The notes below the pieces were generated by a model. The model made no database searches. It was not told the origin of the DNA and saw only the letters and a list, made by a program, of their open reading frames with translations. The translations under genes were made by a program, and so were the position numbers. A stretch of DNA of 64,000 nt from Klebsiella huaxiensis (GTDB lineage Bacteria; Pseudomonadota; Gammaproteobacteria; Enterobacterales; Enterobacteriaceae). Below are positions 42,327 through 55,109 of this stretch, piece by piece. The stretch is taken from contig NZ_CP036175.1 in the NCBI RefSeq assembly GCF_003261575.2, positions 6,076,001 to 6,140,000 of the forward strand. Direction: 5' to 3'. How positions within the stretch are numbered: the stretch's first letter is position 1; each line of letters opens with the position of its first letter.

Positions 42327-43223
42327 ATGTCGAGATTACTCGCTGCGATAACCCTTCCACTAAGTATCGCCCTTACTATCTTAGTCACTATAATCTGCTC
42401 GGTGCCGATAATCATCGCCGGACTGATTAAACTTCTTGTGCCGATTCCTGCGGTCTGGCGCTCGATATCTGTTTTCTGCAACTTCATGATGTATTGCTGG
42501 TGTGAAGGGTTGGCACTACTGCTACATCTTAATCCGTGGTTAAAATGGGATGTTCAAGGTATTGAAGGCCTGAACAAGAGAAACTGGTATTTACTTATCA
42601 GCAACCATCACAGTTGGGCTGATATCGTGGTGCTCTGTGTGCTGTTTCGCAAACATATCCCAATGAATAAATACTTTCTCAAACAGCAGCTAGCCTGGGT
42701 ACCGTTCATTGGTCTTGCTTGCTGGGCCCTGGACATGCCGTTTATGCGCCGTTACTCACGTGGTTATTTAATTCGTCATCCAGAACGTCGCGGTAAAGAT
42801 GTTGAAACCACCCGTCGTTCCTGCGAGAAATTCCGCGTCCACCCAACGACTATCGTTAACTTTGTCGAAGGTTCACGTTTTACTGAAGAAAAACAGCGTC
42901 AGACTCGCTCACCTTACAATAACTTATTACCCCCAAAAGCTGCGGGTATCGCTATGGCATTGGGCGTGCTGGGATCGCAGTTTGATAAGCTGCTCAACGT
43001 GACGTTATGTTACCCAGAGAACAACCACAGGCCATTTTACGACATGCTAAGTGGTCGATTGACGCGGATTGTGGTGCGAATAAATCTGGAGCCTGTAGCT
43101 GAAGATCTACATGGCGACTATGTGAATGATAAAAACTTTAAGCGCCACTTCCAGCGTTGGTTAAATATGCTGTGGGAAGAAAAGGATCGTCAACTGACGG
43201 AAATAATGCGGCACAAAAAATGA
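42327..43223 (+). CDS. yihG: YihG, probable lysophospholipid acyltransferase
   Basis: A 298-residue membrane protein of the PlsC/LPLAT acyltransferase family; E. coli YihG (about 310 residues) is thought to acylate lysophosphatidic acid, affecting cis-vaccenate content and swarming. Two hydrophobic segments (about 8-40 and 48-70) anchor it. The catalytic HX4D motif is His94-HSWA-Asp99 in ISNHHSWADI, and the glycerol-phosphate-binding motif is FVEGSRFT near 182-189. ATG 42327 gives a product starting MSRLLAAITLPLS. In E. coli yihF lies between dsbA and yihG; here the two are directly convergent, 49 bp apart. Confidence 0.92.
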   Translation: MSRLLAAITLPLSIALTILVTIICSVPIIIAGLIKLLVPIPAVWRSISVFCNFMMYCWCEGLALLLHLNPWLKWDVQGIEGLNKRNWYLLISNHHSWADIVVLCVLFRKHIPMNKYFLKQQLAWVPFIGLACWALDMPFMRRYSRGYLIRHPERRGKDVETTRRSCEKFRVHPTTIVNFVEGSRFTEEKQRQTRSPYNNLLPPKAAGIAMALGVLGSQFDKLLNVTLCYPENNHRPFYDMLSGRLTRIVVRINLEPVAEDLHGDYVNDKNFKRHFQRWLNMLWEEKDRQLTEIMRHKK

Positions 43224-43240
43224 TTTTAGTCGCTGAAAAG

Positions 43241-43272
43241 AACAACGCCGGTCAATGACCGGCGTTTGTTTT
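43241..43272. terminator. Bidirectional terminator between yihG and dsbA
   Basis: AACGCCGGTCA and TGACCGGCGTT form a perfect 11-bp stem with a 1-base gap (effective 3-base loop), followed by TGTTTTTT on the plus strand and a less regular tail on the minus strand. It ends both convergent genes. Confidence 0.9.
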
Positions 43273-43896
43273 TTATTTCTTCTCAACTAACTGCTTAACG
43301 GTATCGGCATACTGAGCAACAAATGCGTCCATGTTGCTGGTATCCATCCCTTGCGGGTTAATCTGATATTTTCCGTTAACGTACATCGCGGGTACGCCCT
43401 GCAGTTGGAAATCAGCAGCGGCTTTTTCTTGCTGAGCAACCAGAGATTTCACCACGAAGCTGTTCCACGCCGCATCGTACTCTTCGCCTTTCACACCAGA
43501 ATCAACAAAGATTTTACGGATATCGGCCACGGTCTGGACGGACTGGGTTTTCTGTACCGCTTCAAACATTGGAACAGTAATCTTGTCTTCCACGCCCAGC
43601 GCCATCGCCACAGCCCACGCCTGAGTCAGATCCTTGCCCAATGGGCCCAGGAACTCAACGTGGTATTTAGTCATCTTGACGCCTTCAGGCAGCTTTTTCT
43701 TCACGTTATCTGACACATGAAGTACTTCTTCAAACTGATAGCAATGGGGGCAGTAGAACGAGAAGAACTCGAGCACCTGAGGCTCGCCAGCAACTGGCTT
43801 GTCGAGGGTGATGTACTGCTTACCGTCGGTGATCTGGGCAGCGGATGCACTAAAAGCCAGAATCATACCAGCCAGCGCCAGCCAAATTTTGTTCAT
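43273..43896 (-). CDS. dsbA: Periplasmic thiol:disulfide oxidase DsbA
   Basis: DsbA puts disulfide bonds into exported proteins in the periplasm and is reoxidised by DsbB. The 207-residue precursor has a signal peptide (1-19, MNKIWLALAGMILAFSASA). The active-site pair Cys49-Pro-His-Cys52 (Cys30/33 in the mature protein) is in FYCPHCYQF, the inserted helical domain spans about 83-155, and the cis-proline loop is GVPAMYVNG near 168-176. It follows srkA by 27 bp in the same direction; in E. coli the Cpx system drives this pair and a second dsbA promoter lies inside srkA. Confidence 0.98.
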   Translation of the reverse strand: MNKIWLALAGMILAFSASAAQITDGKQYITLDKPVAGEPQVLEFFSFYCPHCYQFEEVLHVSDNVKKKLPEGVKMTKYHVEFLGPLGKDLTQAWAVAMALGVEDKITVPMFEAVQKTQSVQTVADIRKIFVDSGVKGEEYDAAWNSFVVKSLVAQQEKAAADFQLQGVPAMYVNGKYQINPQGMDTSNMDAFVAQYADTVKQLVEKK

Positions 43897-43923
43897 GATT
43901 AATTCTCTCCTGGATATTTCACA

Positions 43924-44910
43924 TTAATACATTGGCGTTAACTGAAGAGGGGGTTCCTGCAGAACCTTCACCTGCTCAAGAAAAGTTATTGTCTGCCCGC
44001 GCCAGTAATCTTCCCCGGTTAACCATGGGAAATTTATAGGGAAAGCAGGATCATTCCAGCGTCTGAGCAACCACGCCAGATAATAAACTAACCGCATTGC
44101 ACGTAAAGGTTCGATGAGAGCGATTTCATCCGTATTAAAAGAGCTGAACTCTTCATAGGCTTCAATGATCATCTCAAGCTGCATCCGCTGCTCGGCTTTA
44201 TCACCATTTAACAGCATCCAGAGATCCTGGATAGCAGGACCATTACGCGCATCATCTAAATCAACAAACAGAGGGCCATCACGCCAAAGGATATTTCCGG
44301 CATGGCAGTCACCGTGCAAACGTAAGATATTAGCGTTCCCGTGCCATTGTGCCATTACAGCATCAATCAGTTTATCGGTAGCGCTGAGAAAGGCCTCTTT
44401 CAGACCAGCAGGAATCAACGGAGAGATCTCAAAGACCTGGCGTGGCTCAAGGAGATATTCATTAGTACCAATCTCCGGGCGAGCGACAAAACGCTGCTTG
44501 CGACCCGTTTGATGCATACGGCCAAGATAGCGTCCAACCCATTCCATCTGATCGAGATTATCCGCCTCAAACTGACGTCCACCCAGGCTTGGGAAAACGG
44601 CAAAGAAGAACCCCTGGTGCTGGTGAAGCGTACTTTCATGGAAAGATAATGGCGCCGCAACGGGAACATCATCCTGCATGAGTTGAAGGGTATACTGATG
44701 TTCTTCGAGGATTTGTTCTGCAGACCAGCGTTCAGGACGATAGAACTTCACCACATAGCGGTGGCGATCTTCGTCCTGAAACTGGTAAACGCGGTTCTCA
44801 TAGCTGTTAAGCGGGGTGAGCCCAGATTCCACCCGCATACCCAGATCAAACAAACCATCAATGATGGTATCCGGGTGAAGCGTCTGAAAATTGAAAGCCT
44901 TATCGTGCAT
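43924..44910 (-). CDS. srkA: Stress response kinase A (SrkA/RdoA/YihE)
   Basis: SrkA is a cytoplasmic Ser/Thr protein kinase with an aminoglycoside-phosphotransferase/choline-kinase fold. It counteracts MazEF-linked death and is part of the Cpx envelope-stress response in E. coli. The 328-residue protein is full length: nucleotide-lobe YVVKFYRPERWS (Lys near 55), catalytic loop RLHGDCHAGNILWRD (near 198-212) and metal-binding DLDDARNG (near 217-224). It lies upstream of dsbA and presumably shares its Cpx control. Confidence 0.96.
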   Translation of the reverse strand: MHDKAFNFQTLHPDTIIDGLFDLGMRVESGLTPLNSYENRVYQFQDEDRHRYVVKFYRPERWSAEQILEEHQYTLQLMQDDVPVAAPLSFHESTLHQHQGFFFAVFPSLGGRQFEADNLDQMEWVGRYLGRMHQTGRKQRFVARPEIGTNEYLLEPRQVFEISPLIPAGLKEAFLSATDKLIDAVMAQWHGNANILRLHGDCHAGNILWRDGPLFVDLDDARNGPAIQDLWMLLNGDKAEQRMQLEMIIEAYEEFSSFNTDEIALIEPLRAMRLVYYLAWLLRRWNDPAFPINFPWLTGEDYWRGQTITFLEQVKVLQEPPLQLTPMY

Positions 44911-44985
44911 CCTGACATCCGATAATCGTGCGAATGATTCAGGATATCATCTCATAGCCTGTTCCGTGGCAGCGCTTACAACCTT

Positions 44986-45255
44986 TTACTCTTTAATGAC
45001 TCCGCGAGCGCGAAGCAATGCGGTTTTGAAGTCTTCTTCATAATCTTTCTGAATACCGGGAATAACGGCCTCTTTTGTCGAGTCGCGCATTTTCAGATGA
45101 TAAATCAGAATATCGTCGGAAAGATCGCTTAATTCCCCCGTATAACCGGCCTCTTTGGCCAGTTTTTGCAAGAATTGAATCAAATTTAGTTCAGGTTCTT
45201 TCTGCCAGGCAGGTTGGAGGAGTTCAATGACTTCATTCAGACGTTTACATTTCAT
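44986..45255 (-). CDS. yihD: YihD, DUF1040 protein
   Basis: An 89-residue soluble protein of the DUF1040 family, of unknown function, found next to srkA-dsbA or mob in enterobacteria. The start at ATG 45255 (MKCKRLNEVIELLQPAWQKE) gives the E. coli length and follows AGGAGCATTACT. The frame is open for 71 more codons upstream, but that part crosses the mobA promoter and start and has no YihD resemblance. It is highly conserved, helical and acidic. Confidence 0.95.
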   Translation of the reverse strand: MKCKRLNEVIELLQPAWQKEPELNLIQFLQKLAKEAGYTGELSDLSDDILIYHLKMRDSTKEAVIPGIQKDYEEDFKTALLRARGVIKE

Positions 45256-45326
45256 AGTAATGCTCCTTACTCTAGATAAAGACACGTTAGCAGGGACAAT
45301 CCCACAATGAAAGAGGCGATATTGAT

Positions 45327-45908
45327 ATGCAAGGCAGGGTAATAACCGGTGTTGTGCTGGCGGGAGGAAGAGCCACACGCATGGGGGGGATAGATAAAGG
45401 ATTGCAGCAGCTAAACGGTAAAGCCTTGTGGCGTCACGTCGCCGACTCGCTAGAAACTCAGGTAACAAACCTGGTGATTAGCGCTAACCGCAATCTTGAT
45501 AGCTGGCAAGGGAGCGGCTACCCGATTATTACCGACAGCCTGAACGACTTCCCTGGCCCACTGGCCGGGATGCTCTCCGTTATGCAACAAATCGAGAGCG
45601 AGTGGTTTTTGTTTTGCCCGTGCGATACGCCATTTATTCCCTCATTCCTTGCCGAGCGCTTAATACAGCAGAAAAAATCATCCCCGGCCGTTTGGGTTCA
45701 TGATGGTGAGCGCGACCATCCAGCTATTGCTTTAGTTAATCAAGAGGTGATTGCAGAACTGGAAATCTATCTGGCCGGGGGAGAGCGGCGAGTAATGGTA
45801 TTCATGCGTAAGATTGGTGGGCATAGTGTTGATTTCAGCGATGTAAAATCAGCCTTTATTAACGTAAACACTCTTAACGATTTGCAGAGTATGCAGGTGC
45901 CATCATGA
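45327..45908 (+). CDS. mobA: Molybdenum cofactor guanylyltransferase MobA
   Basis: MobA attaches GMP to molybdopterin to make the bis-MGD cofactor used by enzymes such as the FdoG encoded at the other end of this window. The 193-residue protein has the nucleotidyltransferase signature LAGGRATRMGGIDKGL (near 10-25), then FCPCDTPFIPS (near 93-103) with the metal-binding Asp, and the C-terminal NVNTLNDL. It is divergent from yihD with a 71-bp gap and overlaps mobB by 4 bp. Confidence 0.97.
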   Translation: MQGRVITGVVLAGGRATRMGGIDKGLQQLNGKALWRHVADSLETQVTNLVISANRNLDSWQGSGYPIITDSLNDFPGPLAGMLSVMQQIESEWFLFCPCDTPFIPSFLAERLIQQKKSSPAVWVHDGERDHPAIALVNQEVIAELEIYLAGGERRVMVFMRKIGGHSVDFSDVKSAFINVNTLNDLQSMQVPS

Positions 45909-46414
45909 TACCTCTTTTGGCTATCGCTGCCTGGAGCGGTACAGGTAAAACAACGTTGTTGAAGGCGCTGATCCCGGCATTATGTACTGAAGGTCTACGC
46001 CCGGGGCTCATTAAACATACTCACCATGATATGGACGTGGATAAACCCGGCAAAGATAGCTATGAGCTACGTAAAGCCGGAGCTGCACAGACTATTGTCG
46101 CCAGTTCACAGCGCTGGGCATTAATGACGGAAACACCTGATGAACCAACTCTGGACCTTGTCTGGCTGGTAAGCAGAATGGACGCATCAACGTTAGATTT
46201 AGTGCTAGTTGAAGGTTTTAAGCATGAATCTGTGCCAAAAATTCTACTTTATCGGCAAAACAACGGACATAGCGTAGAAGAGTTGGTGTTTGATGAGCAC
46301 GTGATTGCGATAGCCAGCGATATTCCTGTCGAAACATCACTTCCACTGTTAGATCTAAATGATATTCAGCAGATAGTCACTTTTATTATGCAGTGGTTAA
46401 AGAGGCCTAAATAA
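45905..46414 (+). CDS. mobB: Molybdopterin-guanine dinucleotide biosynthesis protein MobB
   Basis: MobB is a P-loop GTP-binding adaptor that assists MobA but is not strictly required. The 169-residue protein (about 175 in E. coli) begins MIPLLAIAAWSGTGKTTLLK with the Walker A near 10-18 and has LVEGFKHE near 105-112. It starts in an ATGA overlap with the mobA stop. It is convergent with the rRNA operon, whose terminator begins 76 bp past the mobB stop. Confidence 0.95.
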   Translation: MIPLLAIAAWSGTGKTTLLKALIPALCTEGLRPGLIKHTHHDMDVDKPGKDSYELRKAGAAQTIVASSQRWALMTETPDEPTLDLVWLVSRMDASTLDLVLVEGFKHESVPKILLYRQNNGHSVEELVFDEHVIAIASDIPVETSLPLLDLNDIQQIVTFIMQWLKRPK

Positions 46415-46489
46415 GCATCCGATAGATATTTCAGATATAGCCATGTGCAATTATCCTGATATATCTATCGATATTTGCGGACTATAAAA

Positions 46490-46519
46490 ACGCAAAAAGC
46501 CCATCCTGACGGATGGGCT
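46490..46519 (-). terminator. rRNA operon terminator
   Basis: On the minus strand AGCCCATCC-GTCA-GGATGGGCT is followed by TTTTTGCG, 13 bp past the 5S gene. It is a typical strong rrn T1 terminator. Confidence 0.93.
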
Positions 46520-46532
46520 CTTCACTTAATTA

Positions 46533-46652
46533 ATGCCTGGCAGTTCCCTACTCTCACATGGGGAGACCCCACACTACCATCGGCGCTACGGCGTTTCACT
46601 TCTGAGTTCGGCATGGGGTCAGGTGGGACCACCGCGCTGTCGCCGCCAGGCA
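46533..46652 (-). rRNA. rrf: 5S ribosomal RNA
   Basis: The 120-base RNA starts TGCCTGGCGGC and ends GCCAGGCAT, with the standard enterobacterial loop sequences. It follows 23S by 63 bp. It is a single copy, with no tRNA gene after it, as in E. coli rrnA and unlike rrnC, which has tRNA-Asp and tRNA-Trp downstream. Confidence 0.97.
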
Positions 46653-46715
46653 AATTCTGTTTATCTGTATCAAGCTGAATTTCTCTCAAACCCGCCAAAA
46701 CATCTTCGGCGTTGT

Positions 46716-49622
<2,907 letters not shown>

Positions 49623-49833
49623 TCACAACCCGAAGATGTTTCACTTCATGATTGCGAAAATTTGAGAGACTCGAACACACCGTCATTCTGTTCTTATTAC
49701 GGAGAACAGACGCAGCGTGTCGTTTCAATTTTCAGCTTGATCCAGATTTTTAAAGAGCAAATATCTCAAACGTAACTCACTGAGTTAGTTTTGAGATATC
49801 GGTGGGTTGTGTCTTTCACTCACAGCCAGCAAG

Positions 49834-49908
49834 TGGCGTCCCCTAGGGGATTCGAACCCCTGTTGCCGCCGTGAAAGGGCGGAGTCCTAACCGCTAGACG
49901 AAGGGGAC
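49834..49908 (-). tRNA. tRNA-Glu (anticodon UUC) in the 16S-23S spacer
   Basis: The 75-base gene starts GTCCCCTTCGTCTAG, has anticodon TTC in CCCTTTCACGG, the GGTTCGAATCC T-arm and a genome-encoded CCA end. Compared with the E. coli tRNA-Glu the D-loop is one base shorter (GCGGTTAGGAC) and the anticodon stem has C/G changes that keep pairing. A single tRNA-Glu in this spacer marks the rrnB/C/E/G type; E. coli rrnA has tRNA-Ile plus tRNA-Ala. Confidence 0.97.
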
Positions 49909-49995
49909 ACGAGGTGTCGCGACTTCGCAGCCGTCTTGCTTCTTTACATTCATCAGACAATCTGTGTGAGCACTACAAAGGCAGGTTCTTTAAGG

Positions 49996-51535
<1,540 letters not shown>

Positions 51536-51717
51536 AAGTTTGATGCTCGTGAATTAAACTTCGTAATGAATTACGTATGTTCACTCAGAGACTTGGTATT
51601 CATTTATTGTCCGAAGACATTAAGAATCCATGTCACTTTGAGTGCCCACACAGATTGTCTGATAAATTGTTAAAGAGCAGTGCAACGCGGCTTTCGCTCA
51701 CCGTTGCGAGGTCCCGT

Positions 51718-51745
51718 ATAATACGTTTTCCTCATTCAGAGTCAA
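51718..51745 (-). promoter_or_regulatory. rRNA operon promoter P2
   Basis: On the minus strand, TTGACT and TATTAT are separated by 16 bp, followed by the GC-rich discriminator region and the leader with the boxA-type antitermination signal (TGCTCTTTAACAATTTA near 51665-51681). This is the standard rrn P2 arrangement, about 180 bp before 16S. Confidence 0.92.
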
Positions 51746-51837
51746 GCGTTTAATTTCGCTTTTCTCTGCCGGCGTTCATCGCTGAACCCCGCTAACCCGG
51801 CGGCCTGTAAGCCGTTGTTCCGTGTCAGTGGTGGCGC

Positions 51838-51865
51838 ATTATAGGGAGTTATTCCGACGTGACAA
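51838..51865 (-). promoter_or_regulatory. rRNA operon promoter P1
   Basis: On the minus strand TTGTCA and TATAAT are 16 bp apart, followed by GCGCCACC, the GC-rich discriminator that makes P1 sensitive to ppGpp. The AT-rich UP element (AAAAAAGAG... and TTTGAAGTTT) is upstream near 51870-51900, and further Fis-type sequence extends towards yieP. The whole 480-bp gap between 16S and yieP is this control region. Confidence 0.92.
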
Positions 51866-52015
51866 GAGGAAACTTCAAAAAACTTTTCAACCGTCTCTTT
51901 TTTCACCACAGCAACGTGTAATGTGGCAAAAAACCGGCGTTTTGCCGTTTTAACAAACGAAGTAAGTCGCCTGATGGCATACTGATAGAGTAAAAAAGAG
52001 AAAGGAACGGCATTT

Positions 52016-52723
52016 ATGTCTTTAAGCACACAGCAGCTGGCGGCACAAAAGAATATCTCCTGGGTATTAGCGGAGAAACTGGCGCAAAAAATTCTGACCG
52101 GCGAATATCAGCCAGAAAGCATTCTTCCTGGAGAGATAGAGCTGGGTGAGCAATTCGGCGTAAGCCGCACGGCGGTTCGTGAGGCAGTCAAAACGTTGAC
52201 AGCAAAAGGAATGCTTTTGCCTCGCCCACGCATCGGCACCCGCGTTATGCCACGCAGTAGCTGGAACTTTCTCGACAAAGAGCTGCTAGCCTGGTGGTTA
52301 ACGGAAGATAACTTTGAAGAGGTTGTTAGCCATTTCCTCGTGATGCGCAGCAGTCTTGAACCGCAAGCCTGTTTTCTGGCGGCGAATTCAGGTAGCCCAG
52401 AACAAAGAGCACAACTCAATGCTCTAATGGCGGAAATGATTGAGTTGAAGAGAAACTTTCAGCGCGAGCGCTGGATTGAAGTCGATATGGCCTGGCATGA
52501 ACATATATATGAGATGAGTGGAAATCCCTTTCTAATCTCTTTCGCTTCTTTATTCCATTCTGTCTACCACACCTATTTCACTTCTATAACCCAGAATGAG
52601 GTGATGAAGCTGGATCTCCATCAGGCAATAGTTGATGCCATCCTCGATAATGACGGTTCACGGGCGCTGAACGCCTGTCAGGCTTTGTTGAGTGCTCCAA
52701 ATCATTCAAAAGGTACAGAATGA
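52016..52723 (+). CDS. yieP: YieP, GntR-family (FadR subfamily) regulator
   Basis: A 235-residue transcription regulator with an N-terminal winged helix-turn-helix (about 15-75, ILPGEIELGEQFGVSRTAVREAVKTL) and a C-terminal FCD helical ligand domain (about 95-225, with the metal-site histidines in DMAWHEHIYEMSG and HSVYHTYF). E. coli YieP is a global regulator of small effect with an unknown ligand. The start ATG 52016 follows AAAGGAACGGC. It overlaps hsrA by 4 bp, so the two are co-translated, and is divergent from the rRNA promoters, as at rrnC in E. coli. Confidence 0.95.
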   Translation: MSLSTQQLAAQKNISWVLAEKLAQKILTGEYQPESILPGEIELGEQFGVSRTAVREAVKTLTAKGMLLPRPRIGTRVMPRSSWNFLDKELLAWWLTEDNFEEVVSHFLVMRSSLEPQACFLAANSGSPEQRAQLNALMAEMIELKRNFQRERWIEVDMAWHEHIYEMSGNPFLISFASLFHSVYHTYFTSITQNEVMKLDLHQAIVDAILDNDGSRALNACQALLSAPNHSKGTE

Positions 52724-54117
52724 GCGAGAAAAAAGGGCGTAGTATGGCCGGGCTGCCGTGGATTGCTGCGATGGCCTTTTTTATGCAGGCGCTGGATGCC
52801 ACCATTCTGAATACCGCCCTTCCTGCTATCGCACAGAGTCTCAACCGTTCACCGCTGGCCATGCAATCCGCTATCATCAGCTATACGCTTACCGTGGCCA
52901 TGTTAATTCCAGTCAGCGGTTGGCTGGCTGACCGTTTCGGCACACGGAAAGTGTTTATCATCGCCGTTAGTCTATTCACCCTAGGTTCTCTCGCCTGCGC
53001 CCTCTCAGGTTCTCTAACAGAGTTGGTTACCTTCCGCGTTATTCAAGGTATAGGTGGGGCGATGATGATGCCGGTGGCGAGGCTGGCATTACTGCGCGCC
53101 TATCCGCGCAGTGAATTACTACCAGTGTTAAATTTCGTCACGATGCCAGGGCTGGTCGGCCCCATTCTCGGACCCGTACTCGGCGGTGTACTGGTCACCT
53201 GGGCCAGCTGGCACTGGATTTTTCTGATTAATATTCCCATCGGCATTATCGGGATTGTGTACGCCCGTAAATATATGCCGGACTTCACTACGCCCCGGCG
53301 CCGTTTTGACACGATCGGCTTTCTGCTGTTCGGATTAAGTCTGGTACTGTTTTCCAGCGGAATCGAACTGTTTGGTGAGAAGATCGTCGCGACATGGATT
53401 GCTCTATCCATCATTGCTCTGAGCGTTGTCATGCTGTTGGCGTATATTCGCCACGCTCGCCGCCATCCCACGCCGCTCATTTCGCTTTCTTTATTTAAGA
53501 CGCACACCTTTTCCGTCGGGATTGCAGGAAATCTGGCAACGCGGCTGGGCACCGGCTGCGTTCCGTTCCTGATGCCTCTGATGCTACAGGTCGGTTTTGG
53601 TTATCCGGCGATTATCGCAGGCTGCATAATTGCGCCTACGGCTATCGGTTCGATTATCGCGAAATCAACCGTTACTCAGATTCTTCGCTGGTTTGGCTAC
53701 CGAAAAACGCTGGTTGGGGTAACGGTATTTATTGGCCTGATGATCGCTCAGTTTTCGCTGCAATCACCGGATATGTCGATCTGGATGTTGTTACTACCGC
53801 TATTCGTTCTGGGAATGGCGATGTCCACCCAGTTCACCTCAATGAACACTATCACGCTCGCTGATTTAACCGATGAAAACGCCAGCAGCGGCAACAGTAT
53901 GCTGGCGGTTACTCAGCAGCTATCCATCAGTCTCGGGGTCGCCATTAGCGCGGCTGTGCTGAGGTTTTATGAAGGATTCGATAGCGCAAATACCATCGAG
54001 CAGTTCCACTACACCTTTATAACCATGGGAGCAATCACCGTTGTATCAGCGCTAGTATTTGCTTTATTGAAAGCGAAGGATGGCCGCAATCTGATTAAGG
54101 AGCGGCACAAGCATTAA
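52720..54117 (+). CDS. hsrA: HsrA (YieO), MFS drug/homocysteine-type transporter
   Basis: A 465-residue major-facilitator carrier of the DHA2 type with about 14 membrane spans. It begins with the family's QALDATILNTALPAIAQSL motif (near 20-38) and the loop GWLADRFGTRKVF (motif A, near 66-78). In E. coli HsrA raises tolerance to homocysteine and some drugs when overexpressed; its natural substrate is unclear. Its stop overlaps the stop of the convergent rbsR in a shared TTAA at 54114-54117, leaving no room for a terminator between them. Confidence 0.94.
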   Translation: MSEKKGRSMAGLPWIAAMAFFMQALDATILNTALPAIAQSLNRSPLAMQSAIISYTLTVAMLIPVSGWLADRFGTRKVFIIAVSLFTLGSLACALSGSLTELVTFRVIQGIGGAMMMPVARLALLRAYPRSELLPVLNFVTMPGLVGPILGPVLGGVLVTWASWHWIFLINIPIGIIGIVYARKYMPDFTTPRRRFDTIGFLLFGLSLVLFSSGIELFGEKIVATWIALSIIALSVVMLLAYIRHARRHPTPLISLSLFKTHTFSVGIAGNLATRLGTGCVPFLMPLMLQVGFGYPAIIAGCIIAPTAIGSIIAKSTVTQILRWFGYRKTLVGVTVFIGLMIAQFSLQSPDMSIWMLLLPLFVLGMAMSTQFTSMNTITLADLTDENASSGNSMLAVTQQLSISLGVAISAAVLRFYEGFDSANTIEQFHYTFITMGAITVVSALVFALLKAKDGRNLIKERHKH

Positions 54118-55106
54118 GCAGAGCCACGCACGACCAGTTCTGGAGTCAGCTGAACGCGTTGTTGTTTTTGTCCTGGATCAGCCATTCGGTGGATGAGTAC
54201 ATCAATGGCCAGCTCGCCCAGCTCATCTTTCGGCTGATGGATAGTCGTCAGCGGCGGCGTCATATAGCGAGCCAGCTCAATGTCGTCATACCCCACCAAC
54301 GCCATATCCTGAGGAATGCGCAATCCACTCTGATAAAGCGCCTGATAAGCACCAACCGCCATCGCGTCGTTACCGACAAACACCGCCTGCGGCAGCTTGG
54401 GGAGTACTAACAGCTTTTCCATTGCGCTAAATCCGCCACCAAACTCAAAATCGCTGCTAATAACGTATCCTTCAGGTACTGCCAGCCCGGCACGAGCCAT
54501 TGCAGCATGATATCCCTCAAGACGCAGTCGCGAAGGGGTTTTATCCAGCGGGCCCGCGATGCAGGCAATCCGCGTATGGCCTTGATCGATGAGGTACTGC
54601 GTCGCTATATCGCCCCCCAACAAAGAGTTATCCTGGATCAGGTCACTATCGCCATCGAACGGTGCCCAGTCCATCATCACAGTCGGTACGGAAGGGTAGC
54701 GCTGCATGATCTCCGGCGAAGGCTGGTGAGTTTCAGTACACAGCAGCAGCAAACCATCGACGCGCTTTTGCATCAGCGTCTCCAGATTACGGTTCATTCG
54801 CTGTTCATCGCCTTCGGTGTTACACAGCACCAGGCTATAACCGCGTTCAAAACAGCTACGCTCCACGCCACGTACCAGCTCCGAGTAAAACGGATTGGTA
54901 CTGGCGGTAATGAGCATGCCAATAGTACGGGTTTGGTTTAATTTAAGGCTACGCGCCAGTGCAGATGGCGCGTAATTCAGGCTCTTAATCGCGGCGTCGA
55001 CTTTAGCGGTAATGGCTTCGCTAACGAAGCGATCCTTGTTGATGACATGAGAAACCGTCGAAGTGGAAACGCCCGCTATGCGGGCTACATCCTTCATGGT
55101 GGCCAA
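54114..55106 (-). CDS. rbsR: Ribose operon repressor RbsR
   Basis: A LacI-family repressor that shuts off rbsDACBK without ribose; it also affects purine genes in E. coli. The 330-residue protein has the N-terminal HTH (MATMKDVARIAGVSTSTVSH) and hinge helix (APSALARSLK near 51-60), then the periplasmic-binding-type sensor domain, with the ribose-contact region near residues 70-320. It is the last gene of the rbs operon and follows rbsK by 3 bp. Its operators are seen upstream of rbsD. Confidence 0.97.
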   Translation of the reverse strand: MATMKDVARIAGVSTSTVSHVINKDRFVSEAITAKVDAAIKSLNYAPSALARSLKLNQTRTIGMLITASTNPFYSELVRGVERSCFERGYSLVLCNTEGDEQRMNRNLETLMQKRVDGLLLLCTETHQPSPEIMQRYPSVPTVMMDWAPFDGDSDLIQDNSLLGGDIATQYLIDQGHTRIACIAGPLDKTPSRLRLEGYHAAMARAGLAVPEGYVISSDFEFGGGFSAMEKLLVLPKLPQAVFVGNDAMAVGAYQALYQSGLRIPQDMALVGYDDIELARYMTPPLTTIHQPKDELGELAIDVLIHRMADPGQKQQRVQLTPELVVRGSA

Positions 55107-55109
55107 GCG

